Below, piece after piece: positions 35,458 to 47,474 of a stretch of 64,000 nucleotides of DNA. A model generated the notes under the pieces. The model did not search any database. It was given only the letters and a program-made list of their open reading frames with translations, and was not told the origin of the DNA. The position numbers and the translations under genes are program-made. The stretch is from Calamus simplicifolius (lineage: Eukaryota; Streptophyta; Magnoliopsida; Arecales; Arecaceae): the NCBI GenBank assembly GCA_900491605.1, contig UESW01001595.1, forward strand, positions 153,196 through 217,195. The letters run 5' to 3'. How positions within the stretch are numbered: position 1 is the stretch's first letter; each line of letters starts with the position of its first letter.

Positions 35458-38400
35458 CCAAATTCAATGCACAATAATTTTATGATATGTTGCGTGCTAC
35501 AAATCAAGAATTGTATCCTGGTTGTAAGGGTCATTCTCAGTTGTCTACGACTGCTCGATTGTTGAATATTAAGGCAGAACATCGATTATCAGAAAAGGCA
35601 TTCAATTATGTAGCTGGGTTAATCAAGGAAATTTTGTCAAATGATAATGTTGTAGCAGACAGTTTTTACTCAACGAAGAAGTTGTTGCGTGGGCTTGGGC
35701 TCCCAGTTAATAAGATCGATTGTTGCTTGAACAATTGTATGATATATTGGGGTGAAGACTCAAAGCTGAGATGGTGTAAGATTTGTGGGCAATCGAGGTA
35801 CAAAAATGGTGAAGGGGGAGCTAGTACAAGTAGGAGGAAAAGTGTGCCTTACAAGAGGATGCATTACTTTCCTCTTACTCCACGCCTGCAGAGATTATAC
35901 AGATCTGAGGCTACAACTGCTGATATGAGATGGCATGCCGAACATGAATCTAAAGAGGATGAAATGCGGCATCCATCAGATTCAAAAGCTTGGAAGCATT
36001 TCAATAAAAATCATCCTGATTTCGCTGAAGATATAAGGAATGTGAGATTAGGTCTTTGTACCAATGGCTTCCAACCATTTGGTCAAGTGGGGCAACCGTA
36101 TTCATGTTGGCATGTGATACTGACTGTATATAACCTTCCTCTATGGAAGTGTATGAAAGATTCTGCAATGTTTTTGACAGTTTTGGTTACAGGACCATCA
36201 AATCCAAAGGAAAAGATTGATGTCTTCCTGCAATCGTTGGTGGCCGAATTGAAAATGTTGTGGGAAACAGGAGTCATAGCCTACGACATTTCTATGAAAC
36301 AGAATTTCAACATGAGAGCTGCTTTGATGTGGACAATAAGTGACTTCCCGGCATATGCAATGTTGTCTGGTTGGAGCACTGCTAGACGTCTGGCATGCCC
36401 TCATTGCATGTATGATTCGGATGCATTTACATTGCATAAGAGTGGTAAGCAGTCATGGTTTGATAATCATAGGAAGTTCTTGCCTCCAAATCATTCTTAC
36501 AGGTGTAACTTGATCGCCTTCCGGAAGAACAAAGCAGTCACAAAATTCGCCAAACCGGTTAGGTCTGGCACGGATATATTGATACTATAGAGCATTTGGG
36601 GTTGAGGTATGCTTGGAAACCAGATGCAGATCGAATATATGGCCGTATATGTAAAGAACATAACTGGAAGAAGCGGAGTATATTTGAGATTTGCCGTATT
36701 GGAGCACAAATCTCATCTGGCACAACTTGGATGTTATGCATATCAAGAAAAATTTATTTGATAACATATTTAACACGGTGCTAAACATCCCGAAAAAAAC
36801 CAAAGACACTGCAAAGTCAAGAGAAGAACTTAATCAGTATTGCAAAAGAGGTGATTTGAGGAGGAGTGCCGACGGGACCTATCCTAAAGCCTGTTACACT
36901 CTTGACAGAAATTCATGAGAAGTATTATGTAACTGAGTTAGAGGGTTAAAATTTCCAGATGGTTATGCCTCAAATATCGGTAGGTGTGTGGACATGCATA
37001 AGCTAAAGTTGTTTGGCATGAAGAGTCACAACTGCCAAGTTTTCATGCAACGGTTATTGCCTATAGCTTTTTGTGAGTTGCTTCCGGACCATGTATGGAA
37101 GGCATTGACGGAGCTCAGCTTGTTCTTCAAGGAATTATCTGCCGTAGTCATTACTTCTGCATCCATGGCAAGGCTTGAGGAGGAAATTCCAATTATTTTG
37201 TGCAAGCTGGAGCTAATATTTCCTCCCAGTTTTTTTGACTCAATGGAGCATTTACCGGTTCACTTGCCATACGAAGCGAGCATAGCTGGTCCCGTGCAGT
37301 ATCGCTGGATGTATCCTTTCGAGAGGTAAATATATACATCAGTAAGACATGTTGACATTTCAAATATTATTTCATTGCGAGAAAATTTGTTAATTTTTTG
37401 TCTCAACTTTACATATAGGTACCTTAAGAAGTTAAAAAATAATGTGCGTAATAAGGCAAGGGTTGAAGGTTCTATATGCAATGCACACTTGGTCGAAGAA
37501 GTTTCAGCTTTTGCCTCGCATTACTTTGAGGGTCACGTCCATACGAGGAGCCGAAATCTTGGTCGTAACGATGATGTATGTGTGGACAAAGGAGAACCTA
37601 ATGATGATAGAATATCAATTTTTAAAGGTATCGGCCGTTCATTTGGGGGGCAGAAGTCAAGAAATCTTAGCGATATGAAGTATAATGCAGCACATTATTA
37701 GATCCTAATGAACTGTAGAGAAATCGATCCATATATGAGTAAGTGTATACTTCAATGCTTAATTGGAACTTCTAATTTAAATTACAATATACCACAATAT
37801 TTCATTGCTAACATCAGTTTTAATCCTTATCATCCCATAAGGATGTATTGTGATAGACAACAACAAATGAATCCCGACATCAATTAAGTTGCAATTGGAT
37901 AGAAGTTAGAAACGGAGTTCGCTTACTGGTTTTATGAATTTGTGAGTAGTATCACTCAATCAATTTCAGTAATGGCTTTAATTTTTCGAATTGGTTGTGA
38001 ATAGCTTATTAATTTATAGGTAAACGGTCCATGGTCCCCAATCGATAATATTTTCATTAAATATCTATCGCAATGGCCATTGAAGACCATAACAACCTCT
38101 ACTGGCTATTTTGTTAATGGGTACAAATTTCAGATTGAACGATTAGCAGCTTCAAGAGGCACGCAGAACTGGGGCGTGTGTGTTAAAGGAGAAAGTGTTG
38201 GAGCAAATATGCAGGATTATTATGGAAAGTTAGTAGAGGTGGTTGAAGTTGAATATCCCGGTTGGCCTATGAAACGAACCGTATTGTTTCGTTGCGATTA
38301 GTTCGATCCAACAGTTCCTGTGGGCAAAAGGGTTTATAACGACTACAATCTAGTTGAAGTGAACCATCGATGAAGATTGCAGAAATATGACCCATTCATC

Positions 38401-38862
38401 CTTGCATCCCAAGCTCAGCAAGTGTTTTACTGTGGATATCCAAGTTTGCGCAACGACAAGCGAGATTGATGGGCTATTTCTAAAATCATCCCACGTTCAA
38501 CAATCTTATTAGAGGAGAGTTCATGAAGTCAATCAGCCGAGTGCCCTGCATTTCAAGAGAATGAGATGGAAATGCATGCAATTGAGGATGACACAAGGGC
38601 TCCTAAAACATCACTTAGAGATCCAAATGGTGATGTCCAAGAAATTGCGGATGCAAATGTTCGGTTTCCTTCCGATGATAATGAAACTGATCGAATCGCA
38701 GTCCGATACGGCATCGGATGTTGAACCAATATTTCACGAAACAAATGACATCGATTAAACATAGAGGTTTTTTTAAATTCAACTTTATTTTATAAGTGGT
38801 AAATTTTTACATAGTCAATCATTAATCGTAATTTAATTGCATGAATCTTTAGTATTTTTAGT

Positions 38863-40392
38863 ATGACGGGCAAAGGTAGATCTACCGATGACATACGGAG
38901 TGAGCAGGGACGTAGCCCTGCTGCATCAGATCACATGAGCTTTGGAGATGGAGAGTTTGGATCTCCACACATCGCACAGCCTTCAATCTCTCCAGCAGTC
39001 GGCGGTGATCCTGCATTGGTATTACCATCCAACCGATCGGCACATACCTCCGAGAGTTCTTCCACCATCGGCCGCACCATACTTCGACTTGATGCTCATA
39101 GGCTGTACGTATATACTAATTAAAAATATATGTTTATGTTTTAAGTCAATTACTTATAAACATGCATTTTTTTAACAGATTTATTGAGCAGCATCATGTA
39201 TCCAGCAACATCAGTGCCGTATTTCAGAGGCGTGCAAATCCCAGTGGCTACGATTGGCGCCACGTATCTCCAGCCACGAGGAAGTTTTATTTTTTTGAGT
39301 TTCAGGTAAACTTATTAAATACAATTTATCACTGATATAAAATTTCTTAATCTTAATAAATTTTGAAACTAACTATTTATTTTAATGCAGAAAAAGTTTA
39401 CGTGGGATCCTGCCAGCCATGATACCATTAGGGCAGCATGGGAGGCTCTTACGGGATGCCGATACTCCGACATGCTTCATCGTTGGAGGTCATCGGGTCA
39501 GCATCCTGTGCATGCGCCAGAGGGTATTTGGCACGAGTGGCAGTAGGCCTGACAGTCCGATGGCTGGCGCAGGAGGTCCGCTTCAGCCAGCACGAACCGT
39601 CGATCCGAGAAGGGCGGTCCTAGCACGGGTCTCTCCCACCATACTTTGGGCTCCATTTCGATTCAGGAGCACAGATGCCGTATGGTAAGAAAACATAAAT
39701 AATTTAATTACTAATTTAATTATTTACAAATATTTGTATTAATATCAATTTTTTATTGTTATAGTCTGAGCAAGAGGGCGGAGATCCTGGTGAGTTTCAT
39801 ATATTCAGGGCGACATACATCAGGAGGGACGGTTCCTGGGTCGACACGCGATCACGGAAGGTTGTGGTAAGAAATTAGCTTTATGTAGTATCTTTTTAAT
39901 TTCTAAAATTTTACTTTGAGAAATATATTAACTCATTTATTATTGATTTTATAATTCAAAGATACGAGTCGAGGAGCTTCGCTCCCAGGCATCGCAGGTC
40001 GACTCCATCGATGGGGAGGCACCTGTCAAACTCTCAGCAGAGGAGAGTCGGCGTGTATTTTTGGAGGCTGTTGGTGCCCAGCCACGAGACCACGGGGTCT
40101 ATGGTCTGGGCACTAGAGCTTCTGCATATTTTCCCCATTAGGCCTCCAGCTCACGATTTTCTGGTGATATTCCTGCCGAGCGTTTAGACGACATTCAGAG
40201 ATCTATTGCGGAGGAGGTTCGGCAGGATGTTCGTCAGGAGGTTCGGCAGGAGGTCGAGCATGAGTTTGAGCAGCATATGCGAGGCCGGGATCAGGAGCTT
40301 GCAGACGTGCGAGATCAGATGCGTCATTTGCAGGATATGGTTAGCCGCTTGTTGCAGGGTCTCCAGCCTCCACGTGATCGCTCAGATTCTTG
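38863..40392 (+). pseudogene. second CACTA gene of element A (Transposase_24/Ptta-like)
   Basis: It starts MTGKGRSTDDIRSEQGRS and follows the five-exon plan of B and C (exons near 38863-39110, 39180-39305, 39391-39685, 39764-39867 and 39962-40392). Exon 3 contains WQ-stop and a second stop close by (cagtaggcctgacag near 39541-39555, where C has cagcaggcctgggag). Exon 5 has CAG to TAG at 40139-40141. The coiled coil EEVRQDVRQEVRQEVEHEFE is preserved near 40210-40270. All these stops are C to T or G to A changes. Confidence 0.8.
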
Positions 40393-40574
40393 ATGTATTT
40401 TTTTTCTTTTTATATGTTGTACATGAAAACTTCAAAATTTTAATATATTAATTATTTTTAGAAATTGAATGATTATTGTTTGGATCAATATGAGTGAAGA
40501 ATGTTTCTATCAATATTTAAATGTAATGAAATTGTATTAACCGTTTTAATTTTTAATATTTTATATTTTTTAAA

Positions 40575-41137
40575 AAATTTAATTAGCGATGCATTAGCGA
40601 CTAAAATTGCATCGCTAATATTTTTAAAATTTTATTATTAATTATTACGACGCAATGACCTGGCATCGCAATAATTTTAAAAAAAATTTAATAGCGATGC
40701 ATTAGCGACTCAAATTGCATCGCTATTATATCTAAAATATTATTATTAAATATTACGATGCAATGACCTTGCGTCGCAATATTTAAAAAAAAATTTCTTG
40801 ACGACGCATTAGCGACTCAAATTGCATCACTATTATATCAAAAATATTATTATTAAATATTACGACGCAACTAAATGCGTTGCAATATTGCGACGCAATT
40901 GAATGCGTCGCAATATTGCGTCGCAATATTTAATAATAATTTTAAATATTAAAATTAGTTTTAAATTTAGTGACACATTTGGATGAGTCGCAATATTGCA
41001 ACGTAATTGTGACAAATGGAGATTACGATGGATATCTGAGTGACGCCATCATTGCGTCGCTATTGCGTCTCAATAGCATGTTTAGCGATGCAATTGCGAT
41101 GCATTTGGGCGTCGCAATATTTTTTCCCCTTGTAGTG
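40575..41137. repeat. element A 3' subterminal repeats and TIR
   Basis: AGCGATGCATTAGCGACT and facing TGCGTCGCAA sites ending ttttccccttgtagtg at 41137. The TIR (CACTACAAGGGGAA inward) has drifted from the family consensus. Confidence 0.88.
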
Positions 41138-41927
41138 AACCTTAGCCTCCACTATAGGCCCATCAGTTTTTGTAACGCTATTTATAAATTAGTTGCAAAC
41201 ATTTGGATCCTAAGAATTTATAAAATCATTCAGTTATTGATTTTTAAGGAGTAGGCAGTTCATTAAAGGTTAAACACATCCAATTACTTACTTTATAATT
41301 AGCTTTTGGATAATACTTGGTTAAACTTACAGGATTCCTATACTTAATAGAATAATAGTAGTAGTCAACTTCATACTGACCTATATATAATTAAAATTAT
41401 CATAAAATTTTAAAGTTAAAATTTACTTTATTTAAGGTTAAATAATGACACGAAGTTCAAGATGTTACATATACATTACAATTTATCGTGTCTTGAGAAT
41501 AGATGATCATTAAATATATATGCCTAAGGAAGATAAATTTTATTCTAAAAAAACATGATCCATAGCATGCCTTGAACTTGGTGATTATTTATTTATTTTG
41601 TATGTGCATAGAAAATTGCTTAATGTAGAGAAAATATTTACAAAAAGAGATATATTTGGACAAAAAAAATTCCTAGCTTTGTATAATGATACTTATAGGT
41701 AAGATAAATTTTATTCTAAAGAGCGTGACTTTCATAGTATACTTTGAATCAAGCAACATTGTTTTTTCATGACTATTTATTTGTTTTATGAGTGCACAAA
41801 AATTACTTAAAATAACAGTAAACTTTTAAACGAGAAACGTATTTGGACAAGAAATTTTCATTGAAAGCTTTGTATGCTGGTAGCTACAGCAATGCAACCA
41901 TTCGAAAAATATTATACTTTTTCTACC
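41138..41927. other. host spacer between CACTA element A and the gypsy element
   Basis: AT-rich, no gene seen. It holds a diverged tandem duplication of about 175 bp (about 41527-41700 and 41701-41890), each copy with aagataaattttattctaaa, a (t)ttggaca(a)aaa stretch and agctttgtat. The last five bases (ctacc) are the target duplication of the gypsy element. Confidence 0.6.
41923..41927. other. target site duplication CTACC, left copy (gypsy element)
   Basis: ctacc directly before the LTR at 41928 is repeated exactly after the other LTR at 57940-57944. Confidence 0.95.
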
Positions 41928-42998
41928 TGTTGCCGCTGGGATCCGTCCTCTGACTCAGGCGCAGTCGATCTCCAGGGGTGAACCTGCACACAAGTCCTCG
42001 CGCGAGAGGTGTTGGGGGTGGCCCTCCGTGGAAGACCCTTCCATGCTCAAATCAGTGGGAGGAAATCAGCGATCAATCAGAAAGTGGAGAGGTGAATCTC
42101 TCCAGGGAGTCTCTCTAGGGGCGGCCGACCGGGAGCTCTAGAGGGTGAGAGCACCGGCGAGCAGCTGGCGAGAGAAGGAGAGTGAGAGTGAGGGTGTGAG
42201 CGCGCATACCTGAGGAAATCTGTGAGTGTCATACTTATAGGCTGTCACCTGGATCTTGAGCGCCTTCTGGAAGGTTCAGAGGTTGTTAGGATACGGGGAT
42301 GGATCGAATCGGGCCGTTGTGGGGCTATTGGGATCCATATCTTGTCTATTAGGGGATCGACGGCTAGGAGAGCTCCTTGATGGCTTGAGATCTGGTAGGT
42401 GTGTAGGTTTCGGGTAGCCGTGATAGGTTCTAGACCACTTCTCAACATGATTCCTTGCCTAGGATATTGTTACAGTAGGCCTAGGCTCTCCCGTGTCAGG
42501 TTCCGTGGAGGTTAGTATTGGATCGTGGGTCGCTCAGTGAAGCTGGGCCATTGAGGCTCGGGGGAAACGAGCTACAGGAAGCTCGGGAGGACCGAGCTAT
42601 GGGAGCTCAGGAGAGCCGAGCTATGGGAGCTCGGGAGAGCCGAGCTATGGAAGCTCGGGGGAGCCGAGCTATGGAAGCTCGGGGGAGCCGAGCCATGGAA
42701 GCCCGGGGAGATGAGCCATGGACACTCGGGAGAGCCGAGCCTTGGAAGCTCGAGGAAGATGAGCTATGGAAGCTCAGGAGAGCCGAGCCATGGAAGCTCG
42801 GGAGAACCGAGCCATGGAAGCTCGGGAGAGCCGAGCTATGGGGGCTCGGGGGAGACAAGCTACTGGAGGCTCGGAAGAGCCGAGCTATTGGAGCTCGGGG
42901 GAGCTGAGCTACTGGAAGCTCGGGGGAGACGAAGGGAGGAGGTCGGTCTTATCCTCTTTGCACGGATATTAATGCAATGATGGTTTTACCCCCCAACA
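41928..42998 (-). repeat. gypsy 3' LTR (1071 bp)
   Basis: Pairs with 56944-57939. Differences are mostly C/T and G/A changes at CpG sites (for example gctggg/gccggg), plus about 75 bp more minisatellite, roughly three extra 24-bp units. Confidence 0.95.
42554..42935. repeat. 24-bp hairpin minisatellite in the 3' LTR
   Basis: About 16 units of agctcgggagagccgagct plus atgga. AGCTCGG pairs with CCGAGCT around a 4-5 base loop. Some units (for example tcgaggaagatgagc) have lost the pairing. Confidence 0.92.
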
Positions 42999-43015
42999 CA
43001 TGCCCTCCACTCCAT
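42999..43015 (-). other. probable polypurine tract
   Basis: The minus strand reads GGAGTGGAGGGCATG directly before the 3' LTR start TGTTGGGG. This is the place for plus-strand DNA priming. The last four bases are not pure purine, so the tract is imperfect. Confidence 0.6.
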
Positions 43016-43297
43016 AATTCGAAGCGTAGGTTCGGGCATAGGGAGTACAAGTCCAGGTGGCATGCTTTGGATGGGGCGATTTGGTTTAGACAGCCCGTGC
43101 AATGATGCCCTAATTAATGCGGCAGGGTCATCATGCCTTCGCGGGTAAGGCTCCTCCAGGAGCAACGGTTGGGAAAACTCTACGTAGGAAATCCCGATTA
43201 ATGCGGCCTTTATCGAGGCGGTTTCGGATGCCTCAGGCGAGGCGCCCCATTTTCTCAAGATGGCGTCCTTAGGGGGGAAGCGAAGTGATAGCAGCAC

Positions 43298-43320
43298 TAT
43301 ATATATATATATATATATAT
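43298..43320 (+). promoter_or_regulatory. (TA)n TATA box of the antisense ORF
   Basis: A run of about eleven TA dinucleotides 85-107 bases upstream of the antisense ORF ATG, in a segment otherwise not AT-rich. It could be a TATA box or just a microsatellite; its position matches those of the other two antisense units in this element. Confidence 0.5.
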
Positions 43321-43404
43321 TTGCGATATCCTCTCTTTCTGTTTCCTGAAGAGTTCCATCTTCTGCAATGCTTGCCGTTTCGCCTGGTGCTTTTTTCGAC
43401 TAAG

Positions 43405-46156
43405 ATGACGATGAGCCCCGACGACGTAGCTACGGAGATCGTTGCCAAGGACGTGGGAAGGATTCGTCAGAGGTATGGCATACCCCCAGATGTCGTTCTG
43501 CGAGTGCCAAAGCCTGGACATAGGGTCTCACGAGATCTGGAGGGCGGGGTCTTCGTTTACGAAGACAGCTTGAAAGCGGGCTTCCGGTTTCCTCTTCATC
43601 CCTTGGTGAAGGAAATCATGACTCACTACAATATCTGTCCGGCGATGGTGGCCCCTAATAGTTGGCGGAGCATCATCGGGTTTATCTCAATGTGTCAGCA
43701 GATTCGGATTGTCGCCACTTTCCCTCTTTTCCGTGCCTGTTATCATCTGATACCCAGGAGGAAATCGGAGTGGCCATACATCGGTCCTCGGAGGTCCTTT
43801 AACGTGATTGTGGATAAGCCATCCTCTATAAAGGGATGGAAGAGTCGGTTCATCATCGCCGAGGGGAACATTGGTTCCGACTTCCCTCGGAAATGGGAAA
43901 ATTTTGTTAGGGATGCGGAAACGCATCCAGTTTTGTCAGAGCAGGAGAGAGATTTGGATGTCCTTCGCAATGGCCAAGTGTTCTCGGCCAACGATCTATT
44001 ATCGGAGGGGGCCCTCTTCGCCACCGGGCTTAGCCCCCTGGACTCGCAAGGTGAGTCCTCCCTTTTACTTTCTCCACTGCATGTTGCCCGGACGAACGTG
44101 TTTGGATTTAATCGCATATGTTTTGTTCTTACAGCCAAGAGGTCAGCATTGTTGAGCCTTGCCAAGAGGAAGAGAGGCAAGTGCCCAGGGAAGAGCAGCG
44201 GCGTGGATAGTGGTAGGCCCAGAAAAGGGCTCACACCTCCGTAAGGAGCTCGCCGGACGCCGGAGCGGCCACGATAGGAGCGTCGGGGGCGAAGGAGGAT
44301 CCAGGAAGGATAGCTGCGATCCCTTGTCCTCCCGTAGTGGAAATATCGGATAGTTCAGATGAGACTCCGTTGGCTCGTCTGGCCGCGTCCCCTGTGAAAG
44401 AGGAGCCGGCGACGGATCCGGCGGATGTGGTCATTTCTGGGGGGCGTTCCACCTCCGCGGGGTTACTACCGACTCCAGTGGGGGAGCAAGGGAGAGAGGC
44501 CGCTGGTGGAAAGGTTCGGGAGTCTAAGGGTAGCGATGCTGGACCGCCCATAGCAGGTCAAGAAACAGGTCAGACAGAGGCCTCGGGAGAGCCTACGGAG
44601 GAGACGCAGGTGATTGTGACCGGAAAAGACGGGTCGGAAGAAGAAGCGTAGTAAGGTGAGGGTCCAGCAATGGGGACCCCTTCGAAAAGGATTTTGGGGA
44701 GGCTGGCGCTTGGGCTGGCCAAATTGTCCGAAGAAGCCCAAGCTAGGGCTCTGATAGAAGAGGCTGGGAGGTTGAAGGCCTTTCAGACAGAGGTCGCTCG
44801 GGTTGGTTCCTCGGGCGGAGATGGCCAGCCCAGTAGCTCGAACGCTGGTGTTGAGGAGGCATTTTCTGTCTTAATAAGGTCGGCCTTGTACCCGGGTGCG
44901 GATCCTTCGCGGATAGGTTTGCGGATCTGGAGTTGGTCGATGCCGCGTTTGGGCAACAGGGAGTGGCCGAAAGTATCCACCTTCTCCCCGATATTGACAA
45001 TCCGACCCTCATGAAGATGATGCGGGCCTATGCCTCTCGGGTGAGTTACCACTCTTGGGCGACGGATGCTTTCTGATTGACCTAATCGTGAATTTTTACT
45101 CATCTTTTGTCCCGCAGAGTGTCCTGCTTTCTCGGGCGATGTGCTGGCGTCTGAGTTTGGTGACGGGGGCCAGCATTCAGGCCAGAAGAGCCAGCGCCGA
45201 ACTTCAATCGCGAGTAAAGGTGTCCAAGAAGTTCGAGGAGCTTCTGGCCATTAGCAACAGAAGTTTGGAGGGGATGAAGGCGTCATATCAGGCTGCTCTA
45301 GCTGAAGCGTCTAAGCAAAAATATAAAGTGGAGGAGTTGCAGGGACTCCTGGCGAAGAATGACGACGCGTGCTTGGAGCTGGCTAGGGTTAAGTCAAAAC
45401 ATTCCGAGGAGGTGGCGGCGATGCGGTGGGAACGTAATGAGAGTTTGGGTCGGCTGGGAAAGGAGGCTGCCGACGAGAGAAAATGCCTGACCGGAATGCT
45501 CAACGAAATAGAGGAGAAACTGCGGCGGCGTGATGGCAAAATCGCCGACTTGAGGGCCGGCGCTAAATGGCACAAAGGGATGATAGCTCGTCTGAGCAAC
45601 GAGCTATCTCAAGCCGGGGAGAGGTCGAAACCAAGCAGTCGAGGATTAATGCTCTCCAGGAGAGGGTCGAGTTGGTCGGAGCTGATAGAACAAGGGCCAG
45701 GGGTGAGGCCGAGGAGCTGACCAAAAGGTTGGCCAGACAAGAGGAGGAGGTACGATCTCATCCCCCCTTTTAGCTTCTTTTGTTGGTCTCTTGTGATGCC
45801 GACTGATTTCGATTTCGCAGATGGTAAAATTAAGGTTGGAGAATCGGGCTTCCCAAGGTGAGCTCGTGTCTAGCCGCAGTAGGAGCTCAGAGCTCGAGGC
45901 ACGGGCCGGCAAGTTTGAGGAGCAAATCGTTATTCTGCGGGCTCAAGCTGCGGAGGCTGAGAGGAAAGTTACCGAGGCTAAGGTGCAACTCGCCATACTC
46001 AAGGGGGAACAGGACGCGATCGGCGCTGATGCCTTCCAACTTGGAGTGGAAGAGTGCAAAGACAAGATATCCAGCGAGCACCTGGAATGGGATCTCTCTT
46101 TTCTGGATACTGAAGCTCCTGATGCCGGTGAGTCCGAAGGAGAAGAGGAGGATTAG
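43405..46156 (+). pseudogene. antisense extra ORF of the Tat element (putative gypsy-type transposon protein, coiled coil)
   Basis: Starts MTMSPDDVATEIVAKDVGR. Residues 1-215 form the conserved block named 'putative gypsy type transposon' (PF04195-like) in plant annotation: YGIPPDVVLRVP, FPLHPLVKEIMTHYNI, NSWRSIIGFISMCQ, RRSFNVIVDKPSS. Exon 1 can splice at CAAG|GTGAGT (44050) to the acceptor TTCTTACAG (about 44135). Later parts are an acidic Ser/Pro-rich linker, FADLELVDAAFGQQGVAES (about 44920), introns near 45040-45117 and 45750-45820, and a long coiled coil (QARRASAELQSRVKVSKKFE to the C-terminus EEED). Frameshifts near 44225, 44650, 44920 and 45615 break it. It lies opposite in sense to gag-pol. 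Such ORFs are known from Tat elements and their function is unknown. Confidence 0.8.
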
Positions 46157-46386
46157 TACGTCGACACCTCCGATACCGATCCTGGTGCCGCCCTGGGTCC
46201 CAGCGAGGCCGCAGCTTCTGAAGGATGATTGTAGACTGCCGCTAAGGGGGCGAAGGTATCAGAGAAAGGCGAATCTAGTCACACCTCTGCGGACGTAACT
46301 GAGGGTTCTCCCAGAACTGATGTGGTTTCCGGCCTTTAAGAGCCACCCCTGTGTTTCGCTTTCTGAAAATCTGCTTGATGTCTTTC

Positions 46387-46392
46387 AATGAA
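46387..46392 (+). terminator. poly(A) signal AATGAA after the antisense ORF
   Basis: aatgaa 231 bases after the stop, in a T-rich stretch (ctctatttctatttgag). Plant poly(A) signals tolerate such variants. The same word ends the third antisense unit. Confidence 0.45.
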
Positions 46393-46615
46393 TGAACTCT
46401 CTATTTCTATTTGAGTGTTTTTCCTTGGACGGCCCTTTGCTCCAAATTTTGCCTCAATCGCGAGCGACTTATGGCTTGTTGACGCTTTTTGGTCATCTTT
46501 ATTTCGGGATCAAGGGAATGCATTGGCTTGGCCCAAGGCGGGGCGATAGTCTTGACTGGCGAACCGATAGACGATCTGGTTCGGTTTGTGTCTAATTAAA
46601 ACTTGAGAAATGAAG

Positions 46616-46812
46616 CCAGTCGGTTAAGACCGATGGACAGGGTAGGTCGGCTAGGGCCGACAGATGAAATAGATCGGCTAGGACCGACGAGCAAAGTAGG
46701 TCGGCTAGGGCCGACGAGCAAAGTGGATCGGCTCGAGCAAAGTGGTCGGCTAGGGCCGATGACAAAGTAGGTCGGCTAGGGCCGACGACAAAGTAGGTCG
46801 GCTAGGGCCGAC
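46616..46812. repeat. hairpin minisatellite of 26-29 bp units (GTCGGCTAGGGCCGAC)
   Basis: About seven units of ggtcggctagggccgac with gagcaaagta or acaaagta. GTCGGC pairs with GCCGAC around tagg. Confidence 0.9.
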
Positions 46813-47407
46813 ATATGAGGGTGGTTGCCGAAGTATTTTTTGCTTCCTTTGGTCACTTCATTTTCGTTAAATGAAAGAATGGTTTGTGTAGCCTTCGCGC
46901 TCATTTTTGTTTTGAGACGCCCAATTTTGTCGCACAAGTTCTTCGAGCGATTAACTTCGTTGGGGCGCCATCGACGAACAATCAGTTTTTCTATTCTGCC
47001 AGCGCCCTGCCGTTCTGCAGATAAACCAGTTTTTATTTCATCAAAATTGATGATACGACACTGTGGGGAACATAAAGCTGTTTTGGTGCTTTCCGGAAGG
47101 TGTTCTTTTCCCATGTGGGTCATTTTGACGTATGGCGCATGCAGCCGTTTACCATTGGATGACATTACTTTCATAGGATGATCTCCTGAACCTGCCAGTT
47201 TCCGTAATGTCAGTGGACGATTCTCTGCATTTAATGATCGCGATTCGGGATCAAGAGGAAATCTTCGCATGCGTCATAGTTCAGGCGGTGGGCTCGGCGC
47301 GCAATAGGGCGCCGCTTTCATCCTGGGAGGCCACATGGAGGTATGGCCCAGGTGTTTGAATCTCGGGGCTTATAGCCTTGGTAATTATTCCCGGTCCATT
47401 TTTGACC
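46813..47407. other. gypsy internal spacer
   Basis: Open frames on both strands (for example 46825-47181 plus, 46776-47270 minus) show no family motif I recognise. It precedes the TATA box at 47408 and may serve as promoter DNA for the second antisense unit. Confidence 0.4.
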
Positions 47408-47415
47408 TATAAAAA
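47408..47415 (+). promoter_or_regulatory. TATA box of the second antisense unit
   Basis: TATAAAAA in GC-rich surroundings (cctataaaaaggggaag), 67 bases upstream of the ATG at 47475. Confidence 0.6.
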
Positions 47416-47474
47416 GGGGAAGAGGGGTTGTGTTAAGTCGTCCCCAAAGTTTCTTTCCCATTAGAGTTTCCACC

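Larger units (their letters stand above)
11619..38758 (+). pseudogene. TNP2-like CACTA transposase gene of element A, interrupted by element B
   Basis: The 5' part (11619-12047, likely start 11652 at MSRARSWMYARIKD) encodes a Transpos_assoc domain with CSCNFHRCQNKAYRD and ends in NTFMEE, where element B enters. It resumes at 35455 with EPN and continues to 38758. Parts after the insertion: a zinc-like RWCKICGQSRYKN motif, Transposase_21 (VRLGLCTNGFQPFG, ISDFPAYAMLSGWSTA, LACPHCMYD), DUF4218 (about 36990-37328) and, after GT-AG introns, DUF4216 (about 38020-38320). Defects include a one-base loss right after the insertion, a frameshift near 36575, CGA to TGA at about 36916, TGG to TAG at about 38299, and the presumed catalytic Asp replaced by Asn at 36063-36065. 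The product would cut and move the element; this copy cannot. Confidence 0.85.
4742..41137 (+). mobile_element. CACTA (En/Spm) element A, outermost, split by element B
   Basis: The left end is CACTACATGAAAAT; the right end read inward is CACTACAAGGGGAA. Subtracting element B and its duplicated GAA leaves about 12,986 bp, near the lengths of B (11,998) and C (11,406). Order: subterminal repeats, GATC minisatellite, subterminal repeats, leader, GC-hairpin block, AT-rich DNA, TNP2-like gene, second gene, subterminal repeats. Its genes carry the most stops, fitting its place as the oldest of the three. The three bases outside the ends do not match (ata / aac), so the pairing of ends rests on architecture rather than a target duplication. 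Confidence 0.85.

Noticed and set aside
42518..42980. Frames of Ser/Gly or Met-Glu-Ala-Arg repeats in the LTRs
   Set aside because: Translation of the 24-bp LTR minisatellite (a multiple of three).
46776..47270. 164-codon minus-strand frame and 118-codon plus-strand frame in the gypsy spacer
   Set aside because: They overlap each other, show no motif, and part of the minus frame comes from the hairpin minisatellite at 46616-46812.
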